A DNA stretch of 64,000 nucleotides from Crocinitomicaceae bacterium (GCA_030833845.1 JAURGK010000012.1:1-64000); one strand, 5' to 3'; shown: positions 44,230 through 53,760, counted from the stretch's first letter. Program-made: numbers and translations. The notes: a model not told the origin generated them from the sequence alone.

Positions 44230-45104
44230 AATATATTTTAGTGATCACCTTGGTGTTATTACATGTGGCATGTGAAAACAATACCAAAAAAGATACCGGT
44301 GCAAAGCATAAAAAAATCACCAAAGCTACAGATCTTGATTTGAATGCTTTGGACACCACGGCCAATGGTGCTAAAAAGAACTTGATTAATTTTGAAAAAG
44401 GCAAAGTCAATCGAGTTAAAAAGTTAGCGAGTGGTGTGGTACTTAAATGGATTGAGAAAGGAAATGGCCCAGGTTTCAAGAAGGGTGAAATGGCGATCAT
44501 AGACTATCGTTTAGGAACGCCAGATGGTAGAATTATCGATGGGAACAACCGTATTGACATGCCTTTTATTCCTTTTGTAACTGGTTTTAGTATGCAAACC
44601 CAAGGTTGGGATATCGCTTTTGAATACCTTAAAGTGGGTGATTTTGTCAAAGTTGAAATACCTGCCTCCTTGGCCTATGGGGCCCGAGGAATCAAGGATG
44701 TCTTGGCGCCTAATACTCCCAATTGGCTTTATGTCAAAGTGATTTCTAAAATCAAACCAAGTATTGATGCCAATGGGATACGGGCATGGAAACTTGCCGA
44801 TGGCCAACCCTTTGAATTGGAGGCTGGAGCCTCTAAAGAAATTGCCTACGAATTTGTGGCTTCAACGCCAAATAGGGCCAATGCTATTGTGGCTAGGAAA
44901 TTTCCACAACGTTATGTTGCAGGTCAAAAATCAGCCGTTCCCGGACTGCGAAAAATATTGAAAAATGCGCTTCAGGGAGAGCGTTATTATTTGGTTTTAC
45001 AACCAGAACAGGCATACGGTAAGAAGGGATATGCCAATTCCATTGCCCCAGATGAACCTGTATTCTTTTTAATTGATATCGTTGGGGTGAGGTCCATATC
45101 TTAG
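44226..45104 (+). CDS. Double-domain FKBP-type PPIase lipoprotein
   Basis: The lipoprotein signal ends LLHVAC. Two FKBP-like domains follow in 292 residues. The first (about 55-180) has VVLKWIEKGNGPGFKKGEMAIIDYRL and VEIPASLAYGARG; the second (about 195-285) is shorter and has VPGLRKILKNALQGERYYLVLQPEQAYGKKG. Enzymatic residues in the second domain look reduced, so it may be mainly structural. It is the second of a tandem pair of FKBP lipoproteins, probably periplasmic chaperones for exported proteins. Confidence 0.8.
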   Translation: MKYILVITLVLLHVACENNTKKDTGAKHKKITKATDLDLNALDTTANGAKKNLINFEKGKVNRVKKLASGVVLKWIEKGNGPGFKKGEMAIIDYRLGTPDGRIIDGNNRIDMPFIPFVTGFSMQTQGWDIAFEYLKVGDFVKVEIPASLAYGARGIKDVLAPNTPNWLYVKVISKIKPSIDANGIRAWKLADGQPFELEAGASKEIAYEFVASTPNRANAIVARKFPQRYVAGQKSAVPGLRKILKNALQGERYYLVLQPEQAYGKKGYANSIAPDEPVFFLIDIVGVRSIS

Positions 45105-45127
45105 GAAATCACTAAATTTACATCCTC

Positions 45128-46084
45128 ATGGTTTGTCGCTTATTCGGTCTTTTTCTTTTGTTGAGTTGTTGTGTTCATCATGGTGTATACGCCCAAAAAG
45201 CACTAGATACAATTCAAACTGATCTTGGTAAAGTAGTTTTGTACAGCAATAAATCCTGGTCTTTTTTACAGGAGTCAAACTTTGATGGGGTCATGAATCC
45301 AAGAATTGATTCATTCATGAGACAACAAGACCCATCATTTTCACATCCATGGAATAATGAAGTTTGCTTTGTGAGCCGTAATGATCTCTCGAAACTAAAA
45401 GATACCCTTTGGCTTAAGGAGAATGAAGCCTATGATGCTCAATTTTTCATGCCCCGTAATGGAATAGTAACTTCTCGGTATGGTGTGCGTCATGGTGGTA
45501 AACATTATGGCATTGACATTGATTTGGAAACAGGCGATACGGTTTATGCGGCTTGGACTGGCAAAGTAAGGTATGCCAAATACAACGATGGCGGTTATGG
45601 TAACCTAGTGATCATTAGACATCCAAACGGCCTAGAAACACTATATGCGCACCTTAGCAAACACCTCGTCTATCCTGACCAAGATATTGTGGCTGGTGAG
45701 CCCATTGGGTTGGGAGGGAATACGGGCCACTCATTTGGTTCGCATTTACATTTTGAAACCAGATTTTATGATGTTCCAATGAATCCTGAAATATTAATAG
45801 ATTTTGACAAAAAGGAAGTGAAAAGTGAAGAGCTCTTTTTAGTATCAAGTTTCTTTGCACCGGGTGCCAATACCAATGCTCTGAACCAAGAAAAAGAAGG
45901 CACAGTGGCGCAAACTCCCGTTGTTATTAGAACACCCCAAGTCAAGTATTATAAAGTGCGCCCTGGTGATACGCTTACAAAAATTGCTGACAGAAATGCT
46001 ACTACCGTGTCAAAGTTGTGTCAGCTCAATGGGATAAAGCCAACTTCTGTATTACAGGTAGGCAGAAGTTTAAGAATTAAATAA
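45128..46084 (+). CDS. M23 metallopeptidase with LysM domain
   Basis: The 318-residue exported protein (signal MVCRLFGLFLLLSCCVHHGVYA) has an M23 peptidase domain: RYGVRHGGKHYGIDID (first zinc ligands His and Asp), GLETLYAHLS, and SHLHFE (HxH). It also has a C-terminal LysM domain (KYYKVRPGDTLTKIADRN ... LQVGRSLRIK). This order suggests peptidoglycan binding by LysM and peptide cross-bridge cleavage, or an EnvC/NlpD-like activator role in cell separation. It is followed one base later by bamD. Confidence 0.88.
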   Translation: MVCRLFGLFLLLSCCVHHGVYAQKALDTIQTDLGKVVLYSNKSWSFLQESNFDGVMNPRIDSFMRQQDPSFSHPWNNEVCFVSRNDLSKLKDTLWLKENEAYDAQFFMPRNGIVTSRYGVRHGGKHYGIDIDLETGDTVYAAWTGKVRYAKYNDGGYGNLVIIRHPNGLETLYAHLSKHLVYPDQDIVAGEPIGLGGNTGHSFGSHLHFETRFYDVPMNPEILIDFDKKEVKSEELFLVSSFFAPGANTNALNQEKEGTVAQTPVVIRTPQVKYYKVRPGDTLTKIADRNATTVSKLCQLNGIKPTSVLQVGRSLRIK

Positions 46085-46085
46085 A

Positions 46086-46865
46086 ATGAAACAGGTTCTA
46101 TTTTTAGTTGTTAGTGTTTGGCTTTTTGTAGGGTGCTCCGAGTATTCAAAAATTGTCAAGGGTGCGGATTACAGTCAGAAATTTGTGAGTGCAAATCAAT
46201 TGTACGACAACAAAGAGTTCAATAAAGCAATTGTACTTTATGAGCAAATTTATCAACATGCTCCAAAATCAGGGGAAGGAGAAGTATCCTACTATAGATT
46301 AGCACAATCGTATTTCGAAATTGGCGATTACTACATGGCGCAATACTACTACAGTGCTTATATGCAGCGTTTTCCATACAGTAATAAGGCTGAGGATGTA
46401 CTTTTTATGATCGCGATGTGCTCGGTAAAAAATTCACCGGAGCACTCCCTAGACCAAACTGAAACCGAACTGGCCATCAGCAATGTGCAACAATTTGTCG
46501 ACCGTTATCCAGATTCTTATTTGGTGGATACCTGTAATTTGATCATTGATAAGCTACATTTCAAGCTTGAACGCAAGGCCTTTGATGCTGTGGAGCTTTA
46601 TGACAAAACTGAAAACTACAAAGCAGCTGTATCCTCTGCTGAAGGTTTTTTAGAAAACTATAGCAGGTCTCAGTTTGTAGAAAAAGCACATTATATACTT
46701 GTGAAGAATTCATATTTCATGACTATCAATAGCATTGAAAGCAAAAAAAGTGAGCGTAGCGCCCAAACTAATGAAAGATTCCGTAACTTTGCGCTTCGCT
46801 ATGCAAGTTCGTCATATATGAAAGAACTGACAGCTTACATAGAGGCACTTGAAAAAATAAAATAA
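46086..46865 (+). CDS. bamD: Outer membrane assembly lipoprotein BamD
   Basis: The lipoprotein signal ends FVGC (MKQVLFLVVSVWLFVGC). The mature part is a series of TPR-like helices: ADYSQKFVSANQLYDNKEFNKAIVLYEQIY, YYRLAQSYFEIGDYYMAQYYYSAYMQRFPYS and KAEDVLFMIAMCS. BamD is the essential TPR lipoprotein of the BAM complex. The context bamD-rpoZ-coaBC is a conserved Bacteroidota order, which supports the assignment over other TPR lipoproteins. Confidence 0.88.
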   Translation: MKQVLFLVVSVWLFVGCSEYSKIVKGADYSQKFVSANQLYDNKEFNKAIVLYEQIYQHAPKSGEGEVSYYRLAQSYFEIGDYYMAQYYYSAYMQRFPYSNKAEDVLFMIAMCSVKNSPEHSLDQTETELAISNVQQFVDRYPDSYLVDTCNLIIDKLHFKLERKAFDAVELYDKTENYKAAVSSAEGFLENYSRSQFVEKAHYILVKNSYFMTINSIESKKSERSAQTNERFRNFALRYASSSYMKELTAYIEALEKIK

Positions 46866-46875
46866 AGTCTACATC

Positions 46876-47199
46876 ATGAGTTTTAAAAACAACGCTGCAG
46901 AAAAAACAACCGTTACCCGCGATACCATCCTAGTTGAGGAGAAAACTGGTAATATATACGAATCATTGGTTGCGATTTCCAAAAGAGCAAATCAAATTTC
47001 TACAGAACTCAAAGAAGAATTGACTCAAAAACTTCAAGAGTTTGCCACGCATACTGACAACCTCGAAGAAATTTTCGAGAACCGTGAGCAAATTGAAATC
47101 TCAAAGCATTACGAAAAAATGCCTAAGCCAACGGCTATTGCAACTCAAGAGCTATTGGAAGAGAAAATTTACCTCCGCAAACCTGAGGAATTACAGTAA
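46876..47199 (+). CDS. rpoZ: RNA polymerase omega subunit (Rpb6-like)
   Basis: The 107-residue protein shows the omega/Rpb6 core NIYESLVAISKRANQISTELKEELTQKLQEF, which matches the family's helical clamp segment. Omega helps fold and assemble the beta-prime subunit. The N-terminal and C-terminal extensions are typical of the Bacteroidota form. It lies 10 bases after bamD and 2 bases before coaBC. Confidence 0.85.
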   Translation: MSFKNNAAEKTTVTRDTILVEEKTGNIYESLVAISKRANQISTELKEELTQKLQEFATHTDNLEEIFENREQIEISKHYEKMPKPTAIATQELLEEKIYLRKPEELQ

Positions 47200-47201
47200 G
47201 C

Positions 47202-48398
47202 ATGCTTGGCAAGCGGATCCTTCTTGGTATTTCAGGAGGTATTGCTGCCTATAAAATTCCTATTCTTGTTCGTGCACTCAAAAAGCAGGGTGCAGAGGTG
47301 CGTTGCATTTTAACACCTTCGGCTGTGGATTTCGTAAGCCCTCTAGTGCTTTCAACACTTTCAGAACAAGAAGTTTACATTGAATTTTGGGATCAAAAAA
47401 CGGGTGTTTGGACCAATCATGTGGAGCTGGCTCTTTGGGCAGATCTCATGCTTTTGGCTCCTGCCACGGCCAATACCTTATCCAAAATGGCCAATGGCGC
47501 TTGTGACAATCTGCTAATGGCCACCTATCTATCTTTAAAATGCCCTTGTGTGGTTGCGCCTGCCATGGATCTTGATATGTATAAACATCCGAGTGTACTA
47601 CGTAATTTAGCTCAACTACAAAAGGATAATGTACACATCATTCCTGCAACTTTTGGTGCATTAGCCAGTGGTCTAGAAGGACAGGGAAGAATGGAGGAGC
47701 CTGAAAAAATCGCTGATTTCATTGCTGCTTATTTTCAAACCACAAGACCTGAAACGATTGAAAAGAAAAAGTATTTAATCACTGCTGGCCCCACGCGTGA
47801 GCCCCTAGATCCGGTGCGCTATTTATCAAATCATTCTACAGGTCAAATGGGCTATGCTATTGCTCGGGCAGCCCTAGCTTTTGGTCACGAGGTGGTATTG
47901 ATCAGCGGGCCAACGCAATTAAGTATTACACACCCAAATCTAAGGCGCGTTGATATTGAAACTGCCGAGGAATTGCTACTAGCTGTACAAAAACATTGGA
48001 GTTGGGCTAGTCATGGAGTTTTCAGTGCGGCAGTTGCTGATTATAGGCCAAAAAATGCTGCAACTGAAAAAATTAAAAAGCAAGCCCCTGATTTGCTGCT
48101 TGAATTAGTCAAGAATCCTGATGTATTGGCTTGGGCTGCTGCTCACAAGGCTGAAAAAGTTGTGATGGGATTTGCACTCGAAACAAATAATTCTGAGCAA
48201 AATGCGTTAATGAAGTTGCATGCCAAAAATTTAGACTACATCGTTCTCAATGAGCAACAAAATGGTGTGAGTGGCTTTGGGGCAACGACCAATAAAATTA
48301 CTATCTTCGACAAAGATGAGCAGCGTACAGATTTTACTCTTCAAAGCAAAGATTCTTTGGCAAAGGCCATAATTCAATACTTAGAAACGACCCTATGA
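47202..48398 (+). CDS. coaBC: Bifunctional CoaBC (phosphopantothenoylcysteine synthase/decarboxylase)
   Basis: Two steps of coenzyme A synthesis in one 398-residue protein. The N-terminal flavin decarboxylase (CoaC) begins ILLGISGGIAAYK, with WTNHVELALWADLMLLAPATANTLSKMANG, the active-site His in NHVELA, and PAMDLDMY. The CoaB ligase follows from about 190: YLITAGPTREPLDPVRYLSNHSTGQMGYAIA. The length is standard. It overlaps the next gene by four bases. Confidence 0.96.
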   Translation: MLGKRILLGISGGIAAYKIPILVRALKKQGAEVRCILTPSAVDFVSPLVLSTLSEQEVYIEFWDQKTGVWTNHVELALWADLMLLAPATANTLSKMANGACDNLLMATYLSLKCPCVVAPAMDLDMYKHPSVLRNLAQLQKDNVHIIPATFGALASGLEGQGRMEEPEKIADFIAAYFQTTRPETIEKKKYLITAGPTREPLDPVRYLSNHSTGQMGYAIARAALAFGHEVVLISGPTQLSITHPNLRRVDIETAEELLLAVQKHWSWASHGVFSAAVADYRPKNAATEKIKKQAPDLLLELVKNPDVLAWAAAHKAEKVVMGFALETNNSEQNALMKLHAKNLDYIVLNEQQNGVSGFGATTNKITIFDKDEQRTDFTLQSKDSLAKAIIQYLETTL

Positions 48399-49300
48399 AC
48401 AAATCAATCATCTTGTTTTTATTTTTGAGCGGCACCTTTGCTTTACGTGCCCAAGAGCTAAATTGCCAGGTGAATATCGTCGTTGACAATAAAGTAGAGG
48501 TGAATTCTACTGAGCAAGAGATCATTGCACAGATGAAACAAAGCATCATTGAGATCATGAATAACACCGTCTGGACCAAAGATAAATTCAAGATCGAAGA
48601 GCGCATCAATTGCAACTTACAAATACAAATCCGAGAAATTCCCGCCACAGGAGCCTACAAAGGAGATATTCAAGTTTCTTGTGTGCGTCCGGCGTTCAAT
48701 AGCAATTACAATTCTACTTTGTTTAATTTTCAGGATGAAAATTTTCAAGCAAGTTTTTCAAGGGGAGCAGTCTTGAATTATGTTCCCAACCAATACCGTG
48801 ATAACCTTACTTCGATTTTGGCATTCTATGCCTATTTTATCATAGGGATGGATTACGATTCTTTTTCTTTGAAAGGGGGCACGCCATATTTTCAAGAAGC
48901 CTTACAAATAGTTACGCTCGCCCAAACGGGTGGTGCGCCAGGTTGGAAATCTTCTGAAAGCAGTAAACGCAATAGATTTTACCTTGCCGACAATATGCTT
49001 CAGCCCGTATTTGATCCGTATAGAACCTGCCTATATCAATACCATCGTTTGGGCTTAGACCAATTGTATGATAAAAAAGAGGAGGGTAAGAAAGCCATTT
49101 ATGGGGCGCTCAATGTTTTGAGCCCAATCATGGCCACTCGACCAAATACGGTCAATATCGTTAGCTTTCTTTTCGGTAAAACTACAGAGCTAAAAAATAT
49201 CTTCTCGGATTCTGAGCTCAAAGACAAACAAGATTTAGTCAATCTATTGAAAAGATTGGATCCGGCCAATTCTACACGCTACGCCACCATACTAGACTAA
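48395..49300 (+). CDS. porD: DUF4835 family protein, probable T9SS component PorD
   Basis: The 301-residue exported protein (signal MNKSIILFLFLSGTFALRAQ) continues ELNCQVNIVVDNKVEVNSTEQ, RDNLTSILAFYAYFIIGMDYDSFSLKGG, and ends with a helical region. This pattern, and the place between coaBC and recN, fits DUF4835, which is now linked with the type IX secretion protein PorD. The link to secretion is from memory of the family and not proven for this sequence. It would agree with two T9SS cargo proteins in this window. Confidence 0.75.
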   Translation: MNKSIILFLFLSGTFALRAQELNCQVNIVVDNKVEVNSTEQEIIAQMKQSIIEIMNNTVWTKDKFKIEERINCNLQIQIREIPATGAYKGDIQVSCVRPAFNSNYNSTLFNFQDENFQASFSRGAVLNYVPNQYRDNLTSILAFYAYFIIGMDYDSFSLKGGTPYFQEALQIVTLAQTGGAPGWKSSESSKRNRFYLADNMLQPVFDPYRTCLYQYHRLGLDQLYDKKEEGKKAIYGALNVLSPIMATRPNTVNIVSFLFGKTTELKNIFSDSELKDKQDLVNLLKRLDPANSTRYATILD

Positions 49301-50946
49301 TGCTTCGGTCTTTACGTATTGAACAATTTGCATTGATCGATGCCATAGAGCTCGATTTTCAAAAGGGTTTTACTGTTTTTACTGGTGAAACAGGTTCCGG
49401 TAAGTCAATATTGCTTGCGGCTACACAACTCATTTTAGGAGAACGAGCCGATGCAAAAGTATTGGCCCCAAACGCTAAAAAAGCTATTGTGGAGGCTGTT
49501 TTTGAACTCGATGAAAATCATAAGTATTTCTTTGAGCAACATGACCTAGATTTTGAGAAGCAAACGCTAATCAGACGAGAGGTAGCAGCAGAAGGAAAAT
49601 CAAGGGCATTTATCAATGATACCCCTGTGTCTTTGCAAATTCTCAAGGAACTCACCAGCTCTTTATTGCAAATTCATTCACAATACAATACCCTTGAGCT
49701 CAAATCCAAACAGTTTCAATTGTATTTGTTAGATTTATTGCTAGGCCTCGATACGAAACAAAAAGATTTTGCAAAATCGTATCAAAGGATGTTGGATGTA
49801 AAAAAAGACTTGCTAACGCGTGAACAAGCCTTGTTGGACGCCCAAGCCTTACAAGACTACAATACCTTTTTACTCCATGAGCTCGAAGATTTGCAATTGA
49901 ATTCACCAAAAGTGAAAGGTTTACAAAGTGAGCTTGATCGTTTTGCCTATGCTGCTCACATTTCAGAAGCTCGTCAAGCCCTTCAGTCTATTCTCGATGA
50001 TGAAGGGCCGTACAGTGCCTTACATCAACGTAAATCCATTTTAGATAAAGTCAAAGATCTTGATTCAACTCTAAATGATTATTCTCAACGCTTGGATCAA
50101 ATTCTCATAGAGATCAAAGAGTTGGCGCGAGATGCAGCTTTTGGAAGTGGCCCAGAATTAGATCCATCCGAACTGCCCGCCTTAGAAAGATTGCAAGACC
50201 AACTCAACGCTGCGTTTCTAAAACATCGCGTAAACACGATCGAAGAATTGATTCTTATTGAAGAGCAACTCAAGTCACAAACCGTACAAATCTCCGAACA
50301 GATAGAAACCATTGCTCGTTTAAAGAAAACGTATGAGCAGTTAAATACGAGCCTATGGACTGCGGCAAAACAATTACATAAGCAACGGTTAGAAGGAGCA
50401 AACGAGCTCGCATCGGCATTGCAAATTATATTAACCGAACTTAAATTGCCGCATACAACATTAACATTTCAACTCAAGGAAAATACAGAGCTCAATTCAT
50501 CAGGTTGTACTGCTCTTTCTTTATTATTTTCTGCCAATTTGGGCCATCAGCCTATTGAGGTGGAGAAGGCGGCAAGCGGTGGAGAGTTATCAAGACTGAT
50601 GTTGGCTTTACAAAAAATGATCTCACAGAAGAAAGCCCTTCCTACAATTATTTTTGATGAAATTGATACTGGTGTTTCTGGTGATGTGGCACTCAAAATT
50701 GGGAAATTGCTTCATGAAATGGCACAAAAAGGTCAATGCATGGCAATTTCACATTTACCTCAAGTTGCAGCTAAGGCCAAGCACCATTTCTTGGTAGAAA
50801 AATACGTGGTCGATGAGCGCATGCAAACAAAAGTTACGTCTCTGAGCCAAGCAAATAGAATTACTGAATTAGCCCGCTTGCTGAGTGGAGAAAGCATTAC
50901 CCCGGCAGCCATTGAAAATGCTAAGTCGCTTTTGGCAATCAAATGA
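49300..50946 (+). CDS. recN: DNA repair protein RecN
   Basis: SMC-like ATPase that acts in double-strand break repair. The 548-residue protein has Walker A GETGSGKS at 29-36, long coiled-coil segments between about 160 and 380, the ABC signature AASGGELSRLMLA, and Walker B TIIFDEIDTGVSG followed by AISHLPQVAAKA. It overlaps PorD-like and GSCFA neighbours by one and four bases, as part of the run from bamD. Confidence 0.95.
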   Translation: MLRSLRIEQFALIDAIELDFQKGFTVFTGETGSGKSILLAATQLILGERADAKVLAPNAKKAIVEAVFELDENHKYFFEQHDLDFEKQTLIRREVAAEGKSRAFINDTPVSLQILKELTSSLLQIHSQYNTLELKSKQFQLYLLDLLLGLDTKQKDFAKSYQRMLDVKKDLLTREQALLDAQALQDYNTFLLHELEDLQLNSPKVKGLQSELDRFAYAAHISEARQALQSILDDEGPYSALHQRKSILDKVKDLDSTLNDYSQRLDQILIEIKELARDAAFGSGPELDPSELPALERLQDQLNAAFLKHRVNTIEELILIEEQLKSQTVQISEQIETIARLKKTYEQLNTSLWTAAKQLHKQRLEGANELASALQIILTELKLPHTTLTFQLKENTELNSSGCTALSLLFSANLGHQPIEVEKAASGGELSRLMLALQKMISQKKALPTIIFDEIDTGVSGDVALKIGKLLHEMAQKGQCMAISHLPQVAAKAKHHFLVEKYVVDERMQTKVTSLSQANRITELARLLSGESITPAAIENAKSLLAIK

Positions 50947-51860
50947 AAGGCATCTCCCATCACGATAAGATTGTACTGCTTGGTAGCTGTTTTTCGGATC
51001 AAATCGGATCAAAATTTGCTGCAAATGGTTTTCGGTCCTTAGTAAACCCTGGAGGGACTATTTTTCACCCTTTGGCGATATTGCATTTGATTCAATGGGC
51101 AATGGATCCTAACTTTAAACCACTTCGGGTTTATCAGCATCAGGATATTTATTTTTCCTGGGATTTATCGGGGACCTTTTATGCCATGTCAGAAAGTGAA
51201 TTGCATCAAAAGTCAGCGGTATTGCATCAAGAGCTACACGAGGAATTGAAAACTTCAAAATTCCTTTTTCTTACCTTTGGAACAAGTTGGGGATATGAAC
51301 TTTGCACCGACGGATGGCTAGTTGCTAACTGCCACAAGGCGCCTCAAACTATGTTTGAAAAAAAGATGGCAGATGTATCGATGATGACCGCTTCTTGGGA
51401 GGAACTGATCAAAAAGATCAGACAATTCAATCCAGCACTCGAGCTTATATTTACCATTAGCCCGGTAAGGCACCTTAAAGAAGGTCTTATTGAAAATAAC
51501 AGAAGCAAAGCCCGCTTGCATTTACTAATTGAACACATTACGGCGCTACAAAACTGCAGTTATTTGGCGTCTTATGAGTTGGTGCTTGATGAATTGAGAG
51601 ATTACAAATTTTTCAAAGTAGACAAAGCACACCCCAATGAGGAGGCGATAAATGAAGTTTGGAACTTAGTAAAGCAGGAATTAATATCAGTAGAAAGTAT
51701 ACAAATAATTGAAAAGTGGAATGAGATTCAGCGGCTTAAAGCTCATGAAATACTGTATCCAGAAAGTATGAGCGCAAAAAGACTCCAAGAAAATATCATC
51801 CAAAAAGAGGAGGAATTTATCAAAATGTATCCGGCATTTCTGCTTCCCACTCTTTCTTGA
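50943..51860 (+). CDS. GSCFA domain protein
   Basis: The 305-residue protein carries the name-giving motif LLGSCFSDQIGSKF, followed by GTIFHPLAI, FLTFGTSWGYEL and TISPVRHLKEGL, then DKAHPNEEA near the end, consistent with an SGNH-hydrolase-like fold with Ser in GSCF and Asp/His in the last block. Function in bacteria is not established; it may be an esterase or acyltransferase. The ATG overlaps the recN stop. Its 3' end overlaps the convergent HD-domain gene by 41 bases. Confidence 0.88.
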   Translation: MKGISHHDKIVLLGSCFSDQIGSKFAANGFRSLVNPGGTIFHPLAILHLIQWAMDPNFKPLRVYQHQDIYFSWDLSGTFYAMSESELHQKSAVLHQELHEELKTSKFLFLTFGTSWGYELCTDGWLVANCHKAPQTMFEKKMADVSMMTASWEELIKKIRQFNPALELIFTISPVRHLKEGLIENNRSKARLHLLIEHITALQNCSYLASYELVLDELRDYKFFKVDKAHPNEEAINEVWNLVKQELISVESIQIIEKWNEIQRLKAHEILYPESMSAKRLQENIIQKEEEFIKMYPAFLLPTLS

Positions 51861-52479
51861 AGGTTTCTAAAAATGCCAGCATGAAATCGTGACGTTGAGC
51901 GGCAAGTTTTTTAGCTGTAATGGTTTCCATGCGGTCTTTTAAAAGCAAGAGTTTTTCATAAAAATGATTCACTGTGTGCCCCTTGTCTTGGGCATATGCT
52001 TCTTTGCTTTGATGCATTGTCGGGGGAATGCTTGGGTCGTAAAGTGCCCGCCCTCTGCTTCCGCCATAGGAAAAAGCACGTGCAATGCCAATTGCACCGA
52101 TGGCATCCAAGCGATCTGCATCTCTTACAATTCGCCCTTCTAAAGAGGTAGAGAGGTCTGCAACGAGCGCTCCTTTAAAGGATACGACAGCTACAATATT
52201 GGCCACCTCTTGAGCTATTTGATTGCTTGCCCCTAAGGAAATTAACAACTCATAAACTTCTTTTTGCCCTAACTGGAAATCACCCCCGTTGTATTTGTGG
52301 TCAGAATAATCATGAAGCAATGCGGCTAGTTCTATAAGTTCAGCATTTCCACCTTCAGTTTGTTGCAACAGTAGGGCGGTTTTTCTCACCCGATCAATAT
52401 GGAAATAGTCATGGCTTCCTTCCTGATTGGAGAATTTTTCTTTAATTCGAATTTCAATAAGTTCGATGAGTGCCCTCAT
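51820..52479 (-). CDS. HD domain phosphohydrolase
   Basis: The ATG at 52479 (MRALIELIEIRIKEKF) is preferred to the longer frame at 52527, which overlaps the upstream gene. The 219-residue protein has HDYFHIDRV and LAALLHDYSDHKY, the H...HD...D metal site of the HD superfamily, in the YedJ/DnaK-adjacent group. Substrate is unknown; nucleotides or cyclic nucleotides are typical. The start overlaps the stop of the T9SS protein gene by one base (TAATG), so it is last in a long minus-strand operon beginning at pyrG. Confidence 0.82.
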   Translation of the reverse strand: MRALIELIEIRIKEKFSNQEGSHDYFHIDRVRKTALLLQQTEGGNAELIELAALLHDYSDHKYNGGDFQLGQKEVYELLISLGASNQIAQEVANIVAVVSFKGALVADLSTSLEGRIVRDADRLDAIGAIGIARAFSYGGSRGRALYDPSIPPTMHQSKEAYAQDKGHTVNHFYEKLLLLKDRMETITAKKLAAQRHDFMLAFLETFKKEWEAEMPDTF

Positions 52480-53270
52480 TACAGCTTTACAAATCTTTTG
52501 GTAAGGGTGCCAAACTCTGATTGACATTGAATGTAGTAAGATCCAGCATGTAAAGTAGAGAGGTCAATATGCTCAGTGGTAGAATGGATCAAAACTTGAC
52601 CGTCCAAATTATAAACAGTAGCCTTTAGGAACCCTTCAAGCTGTACTGATAAAAATTGAGATGCGGGATTAGGGTACAGAACCAAGTTGAGTATATTTTC
52701 ATTCATTCCAACGGGGTCGTCTTTACGTACTTGAATATCGTCTAGATACAATTTAAAACCATCGAAAGTACGCAACACAAAAGCTACGTAAATAGTGGAA
52801 TCGTTATAGCCCGCTGCACTCAAATCCACTTCCCTAAAGGTCCACTCAAAGTTCTCCTCTTGCACTGAGCCGATAGTATCCGTAAATGAGGTAGGGTCAT
52901 TGCTTGTTTTCGATACCAAAACAAGGTAATCATCAGGGTAGGAGGGGTCATGTGATTTGGCTTCCCAAGATATGAAGTTGCCAAAACTACCAAGCTGCAG
53001 CGCAGGCGTGATGAGCCATCGATTGGACGTATCGGCACTAATGAAATAAGAGCTCGCACCTGCCACAGTATCTGTTGGGTTTTCGGGGTCTGGTATGGCA
53101 ATCCAACCGCTGGCAAAATCCAATACTTGTGCATTGGGCTGGGCACCATCGATATTTAATAAGGTGTAGTTGTTTGGAATGCCTCCTTGAAAATCAGTCA
53201 TTAGAATATTAGTCTGCGCATCGATGACAAACAAAATAAAGGTAAAGAGGAGGGATGCAAGAAGTTTCAT
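52479..53270 (-). CDS. T9SS cargo protein with choice-of-anchor J domain
   Basis: A signal peptide (MKLLASLLFTFILFVIDAQ) leads into a jelly-roll-like domain of the choice-of-anchor J/cleaved-adhesin type: MTDFQGGIPNNYTLLN, SNRWLITPALQLG, WEAKSHDPSYPDDYLVLVS, FRTFDGF-like VLRTFDGFKLYLDDIQV. The last 75 or so residues are a type A T9SS sorting domain (VLYPNPASQFLSV ... ITKRFVKL-like end LTKRFVKL). It is probably a cell-surface adhesin or matrix protein. It is unusual as part of an operon with pyrG, yidC and fsa. Confidence 0.85.
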   Translation of the reverse strand: MKLLASLLFTFILFVIDAQTNILMTDFQGGIPNNYTLLNIDGAQPNAQVLDFASGWIAIPDPENPTDTVAGASSYFISADTSNRWLITPALQLGSFGNFISWEAKSHDPSYPDDYLVLVSKTSNDPTSFTDTIGSVQEENFEWTFREVDLSAAGYNDSTIYVAFVLRTFDGFKLYLDDIQVRKDDPVGMNENILNLVLYPNPASQFLSVQLEGFLKATVYNLDGQVLIHSTTEHIDLSTLHAGSYYIQCQSEFGTLTKRFVKL

Positions 53271-53292
53271 GGGGTAAAGATAGTTATTCTAA

Positions 53293-53757
53293 TTAGTCAA
53301 CCAATGTGATAAGTATGTCATTGAATTCTTGGTAAAAGACGTCAAACTCTTTTAAATGTTTCTTGAAAAATGCATAGATTTCAGGCCAATCTTCTTTTTT
53401 ATAAAAATTTACGCTCTTCAATTCCCAGTAAATTCTACCTATTGTTTGTCCTTCCTTGTTCAAATAGTTTTCTTCCCATTGAGTGGCAACAGACATATTG
53501 CTTTCTAACACCACTTTGAGTTCAATGAGCTGTTCCCAGAAAATAGCTTGAATGCCCGGGTCTTTGAATTGTATGTCGTAACAAAGGGCAGTCCTTTGCC
53601 CATCACAAACCATTCGTAAATAGGTGTTTTTGACCTGAGTAGGGTAGTTGGCCCAATTGACTCTACGCCCGGAAGCGGACATACAAGCGCGCATGTGTTG
53701 TTTGAAACCTGACCAAAAAGCTTCATTGAAAGCCTTGCGCGCTTCTTTAGATAACAT
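53293..53757 (-). CDS. DUF4268 domain protein
   Basis: The 154-residue protein has FNEAFWSGFKQHM at the N terminus, RRVNWANYPTQVKNTYLRM in the middle and FYQEFNDILITLVD at the end, a pattern found in DUF4268 proteins of Bacteroidota. It has no signal peptide or membrane segment. DUF4268 occurs alone and in proteins linked with restriction or endonuclease functions, but no nuclease motif is visible here. It lies 3 bases after fsa and 22 before the T9SS gene. Confidence 0.7.
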   Translation of the reverse strand: MLSKEARKAFNEAFWSGFKQHMRACMSASGRRVNWANYPTQVKNTYLRMVCDGQRTALCYDIQFKDPGIQAIFWEQLIELKVVLESNMSVATQWEENYLNKEGQTIGRIYWELKSVNFYKKEDWPEIYAFFKKHLKEFDVFYQEFNDILITLVD

Positions 53758-53760
53758 TTT

